Notes: generated by a model from the letters alone, not told the origin. A DNA stretch of 64,000 nt from Halorhabdus sp. CBA1104 (GCF_009690625.1 NZ_CP033878.1:930001-994000), one strand, 5' to 3'. Numbered from the stretch's first letter, positions 53,301 through 61,907 are shown. Numbers and translations: made by a program.

Positions 53301-54476
53301 ATGGCCCCAGAGTACCAGGATACCGAGTGGCTCGCAGCTCGGCTCCGCGATATCCTCGAGTTTTACTATCCCGACGGTATCGACGACCGCGGCGGCTACG
53401 TTGCCCAACTCGACGGAGAATCGGGCGAGATCTACGACCGCGATTCGAAGCACCTCGTCGCCACTTCTCGATACGTCGTGAATTTCTGCCTCGGGGCGCG
53501 TTTCGACGGGCCGGACCCGTGGCTCGAAGCGGCCAAACACGGCATCGAGTTTCTCCGAGAAGGCCACCACGACCCCGACACCGGTGGGTACGACTGGCTT
53601 CTTGAGGGGACAGAGACAGTAGACCGCAAGCGCGTCTGTTACGGCCACGCGTTCGTCCTGCTGGCCTACGCTCGTGCCGTCGAAGCGGGAATCGACGGCA
53701 CCAAAGCCGATCTCGAAGCTACCTACGACCTCCTGCTGGATCGCTTCTGGGAACCCGAATACAACCTCTGTCAGAGTGAATTCGACGGCGACTTCGAGGA
53801 CGCGTCGGCGTATCGCGGCCAAAACGCCAACATGCACACCTGTGAGGCGATGCTCGCCGCCTACGAGGCGACTGGTCAGCAGCGGTATCTCGACCGCGCC
53901 CGAGAGATCGCCCACGCGCTGACAGTCGATCTCGCAGCCGACCACGACGGCTACCTCTGGGAACACTACACCGACGAGTGGGACCACGACATGGACTACA
54001 ACCGCCAGAAACCAGACGATCTCTTCCGTCCGTGGGGCTACCAACCCGGCCATCACATCGAGTGGGCCAAATTGCTGGCAGTGCTCGATCGCTACGCCGA
54101 CGTCGACTGGGCGATCGAACGGGCCGAAGAGCTGTTCGAAATCGCGATCGAGGACGGCTGGGACGACGACTACGGTGGCTTCTACTACAATTTCGATCCC
54201 GACGGCGAACCCATCGTCGACGACAAGTACGGCTGGCCGGTCGCGGAAGGTATCGGGGCAGCTGCCGCCCTGTACGAACGGACGGGAACCGCGCAGTATC
54301 TGGACTGGTACGACCGGTTGTGGGCATACGCCCAGGCGAATCTGACTGCACCGGAGGGGAATTTCTACGTCAAACTCACTCGCGACAACGAGCCATCCCC
54401 GACAGACGACGGCCCAGCAGTCGAACCTGGATACCACCCGGTCGGCGCGTGCTTCGAGGGACTTCGTTCGCTGTGA
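53301..54476 (+). CDS. N-acylglucosamine 2-epimerase (AGE) family sugar epimerase/isomerase
   Basis: 391 residues from ATG 53301 (MAPEYQDTEWLA). The (alpha/alpha)6 barrel shows family patches HGIEFLREGHHD, DGTKADLEATYDLLLDRFWEPEYNL, AYRGQNANMHTCEAMLAAYE, PGHHIEWAKLLAVL and WPVAEGIGAAAALYE; the His and Glu residues in them form the active site. AGE members interconvert mannose/fructose/glucose or N-acyl sugars. The next gene is a PfkB kinase of fructokinase type, so a mannose to fructose step is a natural guess. Inference only. Confidence 0.9.
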   Translation: MAPEYQDTEWLAARLRDILEFYYPDGIDDRGGYVAQLDGESGEIYDRDSKHLVATSRYVVNFCLGARFDGPDPWLEAAKHGIEFLREGHHDPDTGGYDWLLEGTETVDRKRVCYGHAFVLLAYARAVEAGIDGTKADLEATYDLLLDRFWEPEYNLCQSEFDGDFEDASAYRGQNANMHTCEAMLAAYEATGQQRYLDRAREIAHALTVDLAADHDGYLWEHYTDEWDHDMDYNRQKPDDLFRPWGYQPGHHIEWAKLLAVLDRYADVDWAIERAEELFEIAIEDGWDDDYGGFYYNFDPDGEPIVDDKYGWPVAEGIGAAAALYERTGTAQYLDWYDRLWAYAQANLTAPEGNFYVKLTRDNEPSPTDDGPAVEPGYHPVGACFEGLRSL

Positions 54477-54535
54477 CTGCCTCGCCGGGATCGGTGTAGA
54501 TAGAACAATAAGCCACGGCCTGCAAGACCACAGCC

Positions 54536-55492
54536 ATGACAACACCAGACGCGCTCGTGGCCGGTGAAGCGTTGATCGACATGTTTCCGACGACCAGTGG
54601 GCGATTGGCTGCTGTCGACACTTTCGAACGACGGGCCGGTGGTGCTCCAGCGAATCTCGCCGTCGCGATGGCACGCCTCGGAACGGCACCGTATCTCTGG
54701 ACGAAGCTGGGCGACGATCCGTTTGGTACCCACCTCGAAGACGTCCTGACCGAACAGGGGGTGCCGGACCGCTTTTTGGAAATCGATCCGTCCCGAAAGA
54801 CGGCACACACCTTGGTCGGTGACGATCCCGACGCCGACCAGTCGTTCGTCTTCTACAAGGAGGAAACGGCGACGATGGCGATGGAACCCGGGACAGTGCC
54901 AGATGAGGTGCTTGCCGACCTGTCGTGGGTCCACTTTGGCGGCGTCATGCTGTGTGAAGAGCCGGCCCGGACGGCGATGCTCGACCTCGCCAAACGCGCG
55001 AAGGCCGCCGGCTGTACGGTCTCGTTCGATCCAAACACACGCGAGGACCTCTGGCCGGATCCCGAAAAAATAGGGCCAACGATGCGTGACGCACTCGCGC
55101 TCGCCGACGTGATCAAGACCGATCGCGAGGATCTGGCGTCGTTGTTGTCCGACCCCAACGGAGCGATCAGTGCGGTTGCCGAAGAACTGACGACGTTTGG
55201 CCCGCACACGGTTTTGCTCACGCAGGGTGAGGCAGGTACCTACGCGCTGGCGACAGAGAGCGCCCCGTGGGGTCCGGCTGTGGCTGATGAGCCGGCTGCC
55301 GACGTCGAGGCCGTTGACACGACTGGTGCCGGAGACGCGTTCACTGCTGGCGCGATCAGGAGTCTGATCGACGGTGAGTCACTCGAAGCGGCAGTCGAGT
55401 TTGCCAACGCAGTCGGCGCACTCACCACGACTGAGGTGGGCGCCATGGCTCCCCTCCCGACGCGTGCAGACGTCGAACAGCTCCTTGGGTAG
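54536..55492 (+). CDS. PfkB-family sugar kinase (fructokinase-like)
   Basis: 318 residues from ATG 54536. Signature 1 region RRAGGAPANLAVAMARLG, signature 2 DTTGAGDAFTAG with catalytic D267. The N-terminus ALVAGEALIDMFP is like bacterial and haloarchaeal fructokinases. It phosphorylates a sugar using ATP. It lies 59 bases after the AGE epimerase and in the same direction, probably one operon. Confidence 0.92.
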   Translation: MTTPDALVAGEALIDMFPTTSGRLAAVDTFERRAGGAPANLAVAMARLGTAPYLWTKLGDDPFGTHLEDVLTEQGVPDRFLEIDPSRKTAHTLVGDDPDADQSFVFYKEETATMAMEPGTVPDEVLADLSWVHFGGVMLCEEPARTAMLDLAKRAKAAGCTVSFDPNTREDLWPDPEKIGPTMRDALALADVIKTDREDLASLLSDPNGAISAVAEELTTFGPHTVLLTQGEAGTYALATESAPWGPAVADEPAADVEAVDTTGAGDAFTAGAIRSLIDGESLEAAVEFANAVGALTTTEVGAMAPLPTRADVEQLLG

Positions 55493-55560
55493 ATCCCTAC
55501 CCACACAACAGTCTTATCGCGCCACGCCAAGCGAAAGAGATGCGAGACGAGCCACACAGT

Positions 55561-55589
55561 AGTTGAGACTGGTCGTCTCAATGCATATG
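55561..55589. repeat. 29-bp dyad repeat, copy 2, in the TA operon promoter
   Basis: Perfect 7-bp arms TTGAGAC-N5-GTCTCAA (55563-55581) followed by TGCATATG. It lies 53 bases ahead of the antitoxin ATG, where an autoregulating antitoxin would bind. The related copy is at 10135-10163. Confidence 0.7.
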
Positions 55590-55641
55590 GCAGTCTGGCG
55601 TAGTTCATAAATAGTATGAAGACATAGTCTCGGATAGAACG

Positions 55642-56010
55642 ATGGCACGAATTACCGGCTCCTACCCAGACGATCTCGACCTCCTCATCGAGGGTGCTGT
55701 CGAGGCTGGTGTGTTCGGGGGCAAGAGCGATGCGTTACGCGAGTTCGTGCGTGAATACTTCGAGGACCACGAGAACGAACGGATTGCAGCTGCGGTCGCC
55801 CTCTACGAACGCGAGCGGATCACACTCGGTGATGCTGCGAGACTCGCTGATGTCGATCGCTGGACGATGCGTGACATCCTTCGTGAGCACGGTGTTGCAC
55901 TTCGACTCGGGCTTGTTGACGAAGACGACGCAGCCGACGAGATAGAGGCAGCACCCGAACTCGAATTCGATGATAGGGACTCGTCTGATGAGGAGTCACG
56001 TGTTAAATGA
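55642..56010 (+). CDS. UPF0175-family antitoxin
   Basis: 122 residues from ATG 55642. The N-terminus looks like a ribbon-helix-helix (ARITGSYPDDLDLLIEGAVEAGV, KSDALREFVREYFEDH), followed by a UPF0175-type HTH (RITLGDAARLADVDRWTMRDIL). The last 25 residues are acidic (EFDDRDSSDEESRVK) and may bind the toxin. It overlaps the following DUF3368 gene by 4 bases (ATGA), the usual antitoxin-toxin arrangement. Confidence 0.9.
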   Translation: MARITGSYPDDLDLLIEGAVEAGVFGGKSDALREFVREYFEDHENERIAAAVALYERERITLGDAARLADVDRWTMRDILREHGVALRLGLVDEDDAADEIEAAPELEFDDRDSSDEESRVK

Positions 56011-56510
56011 CAGGTAACGATCTCCCAGCGAACCCGAGGGTCTTGAACACGACTGTCCTCTCGAATTTTGCGTACATCGGTCAACTGTGGGTAGTTGCTT
56101 CCCTCTCTGGAATCTGTACGGTACCAGTCGTTCGTGAGGAGTTCGAACACGGCGTCGATAACCATCTATATCTCCAGGAAGCACTCGATACTCTCGACGA
56201 AGAGATCCCGATCGCGCCAATCTCGGACACTGTCGCAAACAGAGAGGCGATTGTCAGTGATCACCTCGATCCAGGGGAAGCACAGGCGTTCGCCCTCGCC
56301 GACGCACACGACGGTCGGCTGCTGACAGACGACGGAGATGCCCGAACGTTTGCGAAAGACCACGGCGTGACCGTTGTCGGGTCGGTTGGCGTTCTGTTGG
56401 CTGCAATCGATGCTGGGAAGATCGATGAAGCTACTGCTGACGAGTGGCTATCGACGTGGATAGATGAGATCGGCTACTACGTCCCGTATCGGACGATATT
56501 AGAATATTGA
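56007..56510 (+). CDS. DUF3368-family PIN-like toxin
   Basis: 167 residues from ATG 56007. N-terminal VLNTTVLSNFAYIG has the first polar pair of PIN nucleases (Asn instead of Asp at the first position). The DUF3368 core follows: LDPGEAQAFALADAHDGRLLTDDGDARTFA, then TVVGSVGVLLAAIDAGKI. As VapC-like proteins, these toxins are thought to cleave RNA. With the upstream antitoxin it forms a type II system. The first-Asp change to Asn (L-N-T-T) may reduce activity. Confidence 0.9.
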   Translation: MTGNDLPANPRVLNTTVLSNFAYIGQLWVVASLSGICTVPVVREEFEHGVDNHLYLQEALDTLDEEIPIAPISDTVANREAIVSDHLDPGEAQAFALADAHDGRLLTDDGDARTFAKDHGVTVVGSVGVLLAAIDAGKIDEATADEWLSTWIDEIGYYVPYRTILEY

Positions 56511-56584
56511 GAATGACTGTATTGAAGCAGACACAGACCCAGCACTCGCCATTTGGCGAACACCTGAGGCAAGTCGCTGACCGA

Positions 56585-57025
56585 CTACAGGACGTCACAA
56601 TCAGACGCGTCGGTCGCCTCGCAGTGGTACTCACAAGGTTGATCAACGTGGTCTCCGACCGCACGCACTTGATTGCGGTCGAATTCGATCGCGATCCGGT
56701 AGGCCTGATCGTTCGCCAGTGAGAACGCAAGTTCGTTCTCGAAGAACTGCTGGGTGGCACACCGACGCCACAACACAGCGCGGGCAACACGCTCTCCACG
56801 GTCGGTCAACTCGACGCCGCGGTAGCGTTCGTACTTGACCAGTCCCTCTTCGGCGAGTGACTCGACCATGCCGGTGACACTCGCGCCACTGACGTCGAGA
56901 TAGTCAGTGAGTTCACGGTTGCTCACCGGTGATGTATCTACAAGCGTCCGGTAGAGAACGCCACAGAGGTATCGTCCCTCTCCGGGTGTGAGATCGTCAA
57001 CCACTGCGTGCGTGCTCAAACTCAT
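56585..57025 (-). CDS. DtxR/SirR-family metal-dependent regulator
   Basis: 146 residues from ATG 57025. Winged HTH (TPGEGRYLCGVLYRTL, SNRELTDYLDVSGASVTGMVESLAEEGLVKYERYRGVELT) and the DtxR dimerisation helices (RVARAVLWRRCATQQFFENEL). The end is Cys/His-rich (QPCEYHCEATDASDC), matching SirR-like haloarchaeal members whose ligands bind Fe or Mn. Iron-box-like palindromes elsewhere in the window are candidate targets. It is 21 bases downstream of a small HTH gene on the same strand. Confidence 0.9.
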   Translation of the reverse strand: MSLSTHAVVDDLTPGEGRYLCGVLYRTLVDTSPVSNRELTDYLDVSGASVTGMVESLAEEGLVKYERYRGVELTDRGERVARAVLWRRCATQQFFENELAFSLANDQAYRIAIEFDRNQVRAVGDHVDQPCEYHCEATDASDCDVL

Positions 57026-57046
57026 AATCCTATATCCCGAGAGTGT

Positions 57047-57382
57047 TCATTCACTGTGATCGTCCACCGTTGTCCCAATTCGCCAGTAAACAATGGTTCG
57101 GCCAGTCTTGCGCCGGCGGAGCGCCCCGTCGCTGACCTGCTCGTTCAAGTGTTGCCGGGCAGATTCCGTCGAGATTCCGAGCACGTCGGCGACGTCCGTG
57201 CTCGTCACGACTGGTCCATCGACGGCGTCGAACACCGCGAGTACGTCGGCCGCCTCGATCGAATCCGCGAACTGGCCGTCCTCGTCACGAACGCGTTCGC
57301 GTCGCCGATCGCCCCGGCACCGACCGTTTCCATGGCCACTCGCTCCACGTTGGTCGCCACGCCTGCCTGCTTTCGGTGTCAT
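57047..57382 (-). CDS. Small winged-HTH transcriptional regulator
   Basis: About 111 residues from ATG 57382 (a GTG just upstream is possible). The first ~35 residues are Arg/Gly-rich and may not be translated. The C-terminal 65 residues form a winged HTH (ADVLAVFDAVDGPVVTSTDVADVLGISTESARQHLNEQ, GALRRRKTGRTIVYWRI), the haloarchaeal ArsR-like small type. The pattern has no Cys metal site, so it is not a metal sensor by itself. It is probably co-transcribed with the DtxR-type gene. Confidence 0.75.
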   Translation of the reverse strand: MTPKAGRRGDQRGASGHGNGRCRGDRRRERVRDEDGQFADSIEAADVLAVFDAVDGPVVTSTDVADVLGISTESARQHLNEQVSDGALRRRKTGRTIVYWRIGTTVDDHSE

Positions 57383-57467
57383 CACTCAATCTAGGAAATC
57401 AGTCGGCATAACCCTTTTGCCAGTACCCAAATGGTGAGGGCCGTCAATTCAGGCCCTCTACGGTGAA

Positions 57468-58247
57468 TCAGAGTTCGATCCGAGAACCCGCCCCCACGCG
57501 AAGGTATGCCTCGTCGAAAGCATCTTCGAGAGCACGTCTGGCGACGTGACCGGTACAGTGCGTCGGTGCGATCCGCTCGACGCGTCCGTCGAGCCACTCG
57601 ACAACGGGGTCGATCTCGCTCTGATCATCTGACCGAAAGTGGGTTCCGCCGATCACGGTCTGCACCGGTGCGTCGAAGACGCCCTCAGCGTATTCGATCG
57701 TGTTCCGGAGGCCAGCGTGACAGCAGCCGAGAACCAGGCTGACCCCGCTCTCGACCTCGATGGCCAGCGACTGGTCGTCCCACACGGGGTCTTCGATTCT
57801 CTCGCCGTCCTGGACGTGTTCGCCCGTTCGACTGTCGGGATACTCCCGTGGAATCTCACCGAGTGCATGAATGCCCGGCGCGACCTCGACGGGGTCGGTG
57901 TGCGTCGTCACTGACACCTGCGCCTCGATCCAGGACCGATCGTATGGCATCCCGATCGGTTCCTCGTCGTGGTACTTCGACTCGAAGGTCGCCGGGTGAC
58001 AGTACAACTCCTCGGCGTCGTCGAGAAACGGTGGCAACCCTTTCGTATGATCGTAGTGACCGTGACTCAGGACGATCGTCTCGAAGGGACTGACACCGAG
58101 CGTATCGGCGTTGTCGTACGCCACACCCGTCTGCCCGGCGTCGAACAGCAGGTCGTCGATCGCCGCGGAGAATCCCCACTCGGCGCGCAGCCCCTTCGGT
58201 CGCGAGCCCTTGACTTCGTTGTCTGCGAGTATCGTGACTGTGGTCAT
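57468..58247 (-). CDS. MBL-fold metallo-hydrolase
   Basis: 259 residues from ATG 58247. Metal motif SHGHYDHTKG (about 61-70), then GCCHAGLRNT and PTHCTGHVARRA with further His ligands. It belongs to the MBL branch sometimes annotated as dihydropteroate-synthase-related or DHPP-like. It stands beside a NifX-like gene, an arrangement repeated in several anaerobic and archaeal genomes, suggesting Fe-S or metal cofactor handling. Substrate unknown. Confidence 0.85.
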   Translation of the reverse strand: MTTVTILADNEVKGSRPKGLRAEWGFSAAIDDLLFDAGQTGVAYDNADTLGVSPFETIVLSHGHYDHTKGLPPFLDDAEELYCHPATFESKYHDEEPIGMPYDRSWIEAQVSVTTHTDPVEVAPGIHALGEIPREYPDSRTGEHVQDGERIEDPVWDDQSLAIEVESGVSLVLGCCHAGLRNTIEYAEGVFDAPVQTVIGGTHFRSDDQSEIDPVVEWLDGRVERIAPTHCTGHVARRALEDAFDEAYLRVGAGSRIEL

Positions 58248-58262
58248 GGAGGTCGTTTGTTT

Positions 58263-58667
58263 TCACTCCGCGTGATGTTCGTGATGACGTCCTTGGGAGT
58301 GGTCGTGGCCCTCGTGCCCATTACAGTGCGACCCGTCTGGCGTCGCCACCTCGAGATCGCCTGCCTCGAACTGTTCGAGCGCCTCGGCGACGGTACCCTC
58401 GGTTCCACAGTAGACCTCGATGTCCATCGCGTCGAATCGCTCCACAGCTTTCTGACCGAGGTTGCCACAGAGCAACACGTCGGCCCCGGTCTCGGCGATG
58501 ATCTTGGGTGGCGAGCGACGGCCACCGTGGTGTTGCCCGTCGTTGTCGATCACCTCGACGCTCTCGGCCTCGGTATCGAGGAGTGTGTAGTTCGGTGCCC
58601 GCCCGAAGTGCGGGGAGACTGGTGCCCCAAGCGTGCCGTCTTCGAGACTGGGGACGCAGAGCAACAT
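58263..58667 (-). CDS. NifX/NifB-like dinitrogenase cofactor-family protein with His-rich tail
   Basis: 134 residues from ATG 58667 (MLLCVPSLEDG); a TTG nine bases upstream is possible. The single NifX-NifB domain shows APVSPHFGRAPNYTLLDTE, GADVLLCGNLGQKAVERF and DIEVYCGTEGTVAEAL. The last 20 residues are His-rich (HCNGHEGHDHSQ, then GRHHEHHAE), a metal-chelating tail. No nitrogenase genes are near; this family also carries Fe-S or Mo clusters in other systems. It ends 15 bases before the MBL gene start. Confidence 0.9.
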   Translation of the reverse strand: MLLCVPSLEDGTLGAPVSPHFGRAPNYTLLDTEAESVEVIDNDGQHHGGRRSPPKIIAETGADVLLCGNLGQKAVERFDAMDIEVYCGTEGTVAEALEQFEAGDLEVATPDGSHCNGHEGHDHSQGRHHEHHAE

Positions 58668-58724
58668 TTGTTTCAAATATCTATGGGCTCCGGGCTACCT
58701 TGTCGGTTCTGATTTCATTGTCAA

Positions 58725-58742
58725 GTTTTGGCATGGCAAAAC
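58725..58742. promoter_or_regulatory. Palindrome upstream of the NifX-like gene
   Basis: GTTTTGGCATGGCAAAAC matches its own complement at 16 of 18 positions, with GG-N4-GC core and T/A flanks like DtxR-type boxes. It lies about 60 bases upstream of the NifX-like start. Confidence 0.45.
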
Positions 58743-58766
58743 CAACGGGTGATAGCGCCGTGGCGA

Positions 58767-59771
58767 TCAGCCAAACAGGACGAACGACGAGACGAGAGAC
58801 AGGACGCTGACGACGAGCAACGCCGAGAGAACGACGACGACCGGTCTGATTCCGGTCGATCGCATCTCCCGGAGATCGATCTCCATCCCGAGACCGACGA
58901 ACGCGACGAGGAACAACCCCTGATAGGCCGACTCGAGCAGCGCCACGTCCGTCGAGGAGAGCCATCCGAGACTCGCGATCGTCGCCATGAGGACGAACCC
59001 GACCACGAACTTCGGAAACTGCGCCCAGAAGTATCGCCAGCTGACGCCGTCTGCCTGTCCGTCGTCATGTCGTCGGGCGTAATAGATGGCATAGAGGACG
59101 GCGACGACGCCGATGAAGATGTTCCGACCAAGTTTCGTCACGGTGGCCCACTCCCCGGCCTGTGGGGAATAAGCGAACCCAGCGGCGACGACGGGGCCGG
59201 TCGATACCATACTGACACCTGCCCAGGTGCCAAAGACGATGTCCGGGAGTGCCAGAACCCGTCCCACGACTGGGTACACTGCCAGGGTGACGGCATCGAA
59301 CAGCAGGATCGTCGCGACGGCGTAGGCGATCTGCTCGCTTTTGGCTTTGATACCCCCCGAGACGGCGACGATGGCCGAAACCCCACAGATGGAGTAGCCG
59401 GCCGCCAACAGCGATCCCAGCCGCTCGTTGATCCGAAAGACGTTGCGTGCGATCATCTCGACGAAGAGGAGGCTAAAGATCAGGAAGCCGACGACCAGCG
59501 CGAGGAGTTCGACGCCGACCGCGAACAGCTGTCCGATCGCGATGCGAGCGCCCATGAGCACGATTCCCGTCTCGAGCCAGAGTTTCTGCGTGTCGACGCC
59601 GTTACTGGCCCACTCCGGAACACCGACTGTGTTCCCAACCACCATCCCCAGTCCGACGGCGACAAGCAACTCGTTGAGGCCCAGGACGGTCGCCGAGAGT
59701 CCGCGAGCGAGACCCGCGCCGGCGACGAGAAGGCCGATACCGGGGAGTAACCGCGAGTAGCGTCGAATCAT
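58767..59771 (-). CDS. YeiH/UPF0324-family membrane exporter
   Basis: 334 residues from ATG 59771. About ten helices; family marks LLPGIGLLVAGAGLA, WLETGIVLMGARI, AAGYSICGVSAIVAVSG and GTWAGVSMVSTGPVVAAG, with the last helices at GLFLVAFVGLGMEID. UPF0324/YeiH proteins are assigned to sulfur anion or sulfonate export. It is upstream on the same strand of the NifX-MBL pair; a palindrome separates it from them. Confidence 0.9.
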   Translation of the reverse strand: MIRRYSRLLPGIGLLVAGAGLARGLSATVLGLNELLVAVGLGMVVGNTVGVPEWASNGVDTQKLWLETGIVLMGARIAIGQLFAVGVELLALVVGFLIFSLLFVEMIARNVFRINERLGSLLAAGYSICGVSAIVAVSGGIKAKSEQIAYAVATILLFDAVTLAVYPVVGRVLALPDIVFGTWAGVSMVSTGPVVAAGFAYSPQAGEWATVTKLGRNIFIGVVAVLYAIYYARRHDDGQADGVSWRYFWAQFPKFVVGFVLMATIASLGWLSSTDVALLESAYQGLFLVAFVGLGMEIDLREMRSTGIRPVVVVLSALLVVSVLSLVSSFVLFG

Positions 59772-59817
59772 ATGTGAACAAATAATTCGTTTACAATCAG
59801 ATTACGTATGTTTCGGC

Positions 59818-59949
59818 TCACATAGCGATCACGATCGAAACGACCAATACACCAATTAAGACAGCTATCCACCCGCTTTCGAGCCTCTGAAACCACTTTA
59901 GGAGAGAAGTGATTCCCGTCGTGACGAGGTTGAGATACTCGTTTAGCAT
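59818..59949 (-). CDS. Single-helix membrane micro-protein (43 residues)
   Basis: ATG 59949 to TGA 59818-59820. Starts MLNEYLNLVTTGI and ends with one clean transmembrane helix (WIAVLIGVLVVSIVIAM). Charge pattern (LKWFQRLES) before the helix fits insertion with the N-terminus inside. It is 46 bases upstream of the YeiH-type gene on the same strand, so it could be its small partner. Nothing else in the 330-base gap is recognised. Confidence 0.5.
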   Translation of the reverse strand: MLNEYLNLVTTGITSLLKWFQRLESGWIAVLIGVLVVSIVIAM

Positions 59950-60102
59950 CACAATTGGGCGCTACAGTGCGTCATAGATATCGGCAATTGTTAGGTTTTA
60001 GCATAAGGGAGATAGTTACTTAATAATGATGAGATTGGTCCCAGGCGACAGTGAGCAGGACGTCGCACGATTGAGGGTTAATCGCACACACGTATCTCCA
60101 GT

Positions 60103-61053
60103 ATGGATCTCGCATACGGTCCCGTCCCGTCTCGACGGCTCGGTCAGAGCCTCGGGGTCAACACGATCCCGCCCAAGACCTGCACCTATGCTTGCGTTTA
60201 CTGTCAGCTCGGTCCGACGACGACCACCGGGACAGATCGTCTCGAATTCTTCTCACTCGAGGAGATCGAAACGGCTGTTTGTGACCGCGTCGAGCAGGTC
60301 AGGGCCACGGGCGAAGAGATCGATTATCTTTCGATTGTCCCTGACGGTGAGCCGACGCTCGACGCCAATCTCGGGGACATGATCGACCGTCTGGGGGAGT
60401 TCGACATCGATGTTGCGGTCATCTCGAACGCATCGTTGTTGTCCAAGCCCGGCGTCAGGGCGGATCTCGCGAAGGCCGACTGGGTGTCGCTGAAGGCAGA
60501 TGCTGGCACTGCCGAAACCTGGCGGCAGGTCGATCGGCCCAACGGAACGTTGTCTTTCGACGCCATCACGCGCGGGATGGAACTGTTCGCCGAGGAGTTC
60601 ACGGGCACGTTGACGACCGAAACGATGCTGGTCGACGGACTCAACGACGACGAGACGACACTCCGAGAGACAGCCGAACTGGTCGCGACTGTCGATCCGA
60701 ACACGGCCTATCTCGCCGTCCCGACGCGTCCGCCCGATGAGGAGTGGGTCGAACCCGCAAGCGAGGGTGCGCTCGCGAGTGCGTATTCGATTTTCGACGA
60801 CCGACTGGACACTGTCGAATACCTCATCGGCGCGGAGGGGGCGTCGTTCGCCGCGACGGGCGACGGACGTGCGGACATCCTCGGTGTGACGGCTGTCCAC
60901 CCGATGCAAGAAGGGGGGCTCCGGGAACTACTCGACCGGGACGACGCCGACTGGACGGTCGTCGACGCGTTGCTCGATGCGGGTACGTTGCTCGAACGCG
61001 AGTACGGCGGCGAGACGTTCTATCTGCGACCGGTGGAAACGATTGCGGAGTAA
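60103..61053 (+). CDS. Radical SAM protein
   Basis: 316 residues from ATG 60103. SAM cluster C27-TYA-C31-VY-C34 after the phrase GPVPSRRLGQSLGVN. Later motif IVPDGEPTLD and the barrel region WVSLKADAG, TETMLVDGLND. This is the archaeal/bacterial family resembling MoaA-like or wyosine-like enzymes with a short C-terminal extension including a winged helix (LREL...DWTVVDALLDAGTLL). Substrate unknown. A peptide- or tRNA-modifying role is possible. Confidence 0.9.
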   Translation: MDLAYGPVPSRRLGQSLGVNTIPPKTCTYACVYCQLGPTTTTGTDRLEFFSLEEIETAVCDRVEQVRATGEEIDYLSIVPDGEPTLDANLGDMIDRLGEFDIDVAVISNASLLSKPGVRADLAKADWVSLKADAGTAETWRQVDRPNGTLSFDAITRGMELFAEEFTGTLTTETMLVDGLNDDETTLRETAELVATVDPNTAYLAVPTRPPDEEWVEPASEGALASAYSIFDDRLDTVEYLIGAEGASFAATGDGRADILGVTAVHPMQEGGLRELLDRDDADWTVVDALLDAGTLLEREYGGETFYLRPVETIAE

Positions 61054-61175
61054 CGATCCCGAGGCCGACGGATAGCCATTCCCGGCAACCCCGCACACAG
61101 GCCAAGTGTTTTTGCGATCGACTGTCCTACGTCGAGGAGCCACCGACGGAACGATCGCGTCCAGGAAGACTCACC

Positions 61176-61874
61176 ATGAGCGAGCCAACCATCACGCTAC
61201 TGGATGCTTCGATCGGCCAGACGCCCGCCGAGCAGAACTTTCGCCGGGCGTTCGACCTGCCCGTGACGGCTTGGAAGGTGAGCGACGGGGACGTACCACC
61301 GGTTCCCGACGGCGACATGTGGACGGGTGATGGAGTCGTCATCTCTGGCTCACAGACTGCCGTCTACGAGGACCGAACGTGGATCGACCGGACGGCCGAG
61401 TGGGTCGCCGATGCGGTCGCCGCCGGCGTGCCCGTGTTGGGCGTCTGCTGGGGTCACCAACTCCTCGCCCGTGCGCTGGGCGGAACGGTCGAACCGATGG
61501 GCGCGTACGAACTCGGCTACGCCACGGTCGAGCGCGTGGCCGCCGACCCCTTCTTCGATGGGATCGACGACTCCTTTCTTGCCTTCGAGAGCCATTCTGA
61601 TGCCGTGGGCGAACTGCCCGACGAAGCGACGCTGCTCGCCGAGAACAACCGTGCGACCCAGGCGTTTCGCGTCGAGAACGCCTTCGGTGTCCAGTTCCAT
61701 CCCGAGTACGACATCGATACTGCCCGGTGGGTCGTCCAGAACAAGGAGGGGGAACTCCCCACGGAACGCGTCGAACGGGTTCTCGACGCCATCACACCGG
61801 AACGACACGCTGACACGGCGTCGGCGAACCACGTCTTCGAAAACTTCGAGAAGTTGGTTCGACGGCGGGGCTGA
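61176..61874 (+). CDS. Class I glutamine amidotransferase (GMP synthase-like)
   Basis: 232 residues from ATG 61176 (MSEPTITLLDASIG). Oxyanion and nucleophile in VLGVCWGHQLLARALGG (C91), catalytic His-x-Glu in VQFHPEYD (around 170). It resembles the GMP-synthase-like amidotransferases found singly in haloarchaea, which lack the synthetase domain. It may donate ammonia to an unknown partner or hydrolyse gamma-glutamyl bonds. It follows the radical SAM gene after 122 bases. Confidence 0.9.
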   Translation: MSEPTITLLDASIGQTPAEQNFRRAFDLPVTAWKVSDGDVPPVPDGDMWTGDGVVISGSQTAVYEDRTWIDRTAEWVADAVAAGVPVLGVCWGHQLLARALGGTVEPMGAYELGYATVERVAADPFFDGIDDSFLAFESHSDAVGELPDEATLLAENNRATQAFRVENAFGVQFHPEYDIDTARWVVQNKEGELPTERVERVLDAITPERHADTASANHVFENFEKLVRRRG

Positions 61875-61907
61875 GTACAGTGGGTCGTGTTGCAGTGACG
61901 TACTACC

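Noticed and set aside
53166-54806. 546-codon open frame opposite the epimerase gene
   Set aside because: It mirrors two real genes on the plus strand; the GC-rich codon bias of haloarchaea leaves long antisense frames open. The same holds for the long minus frames at 396-1265 and 4806-6173.
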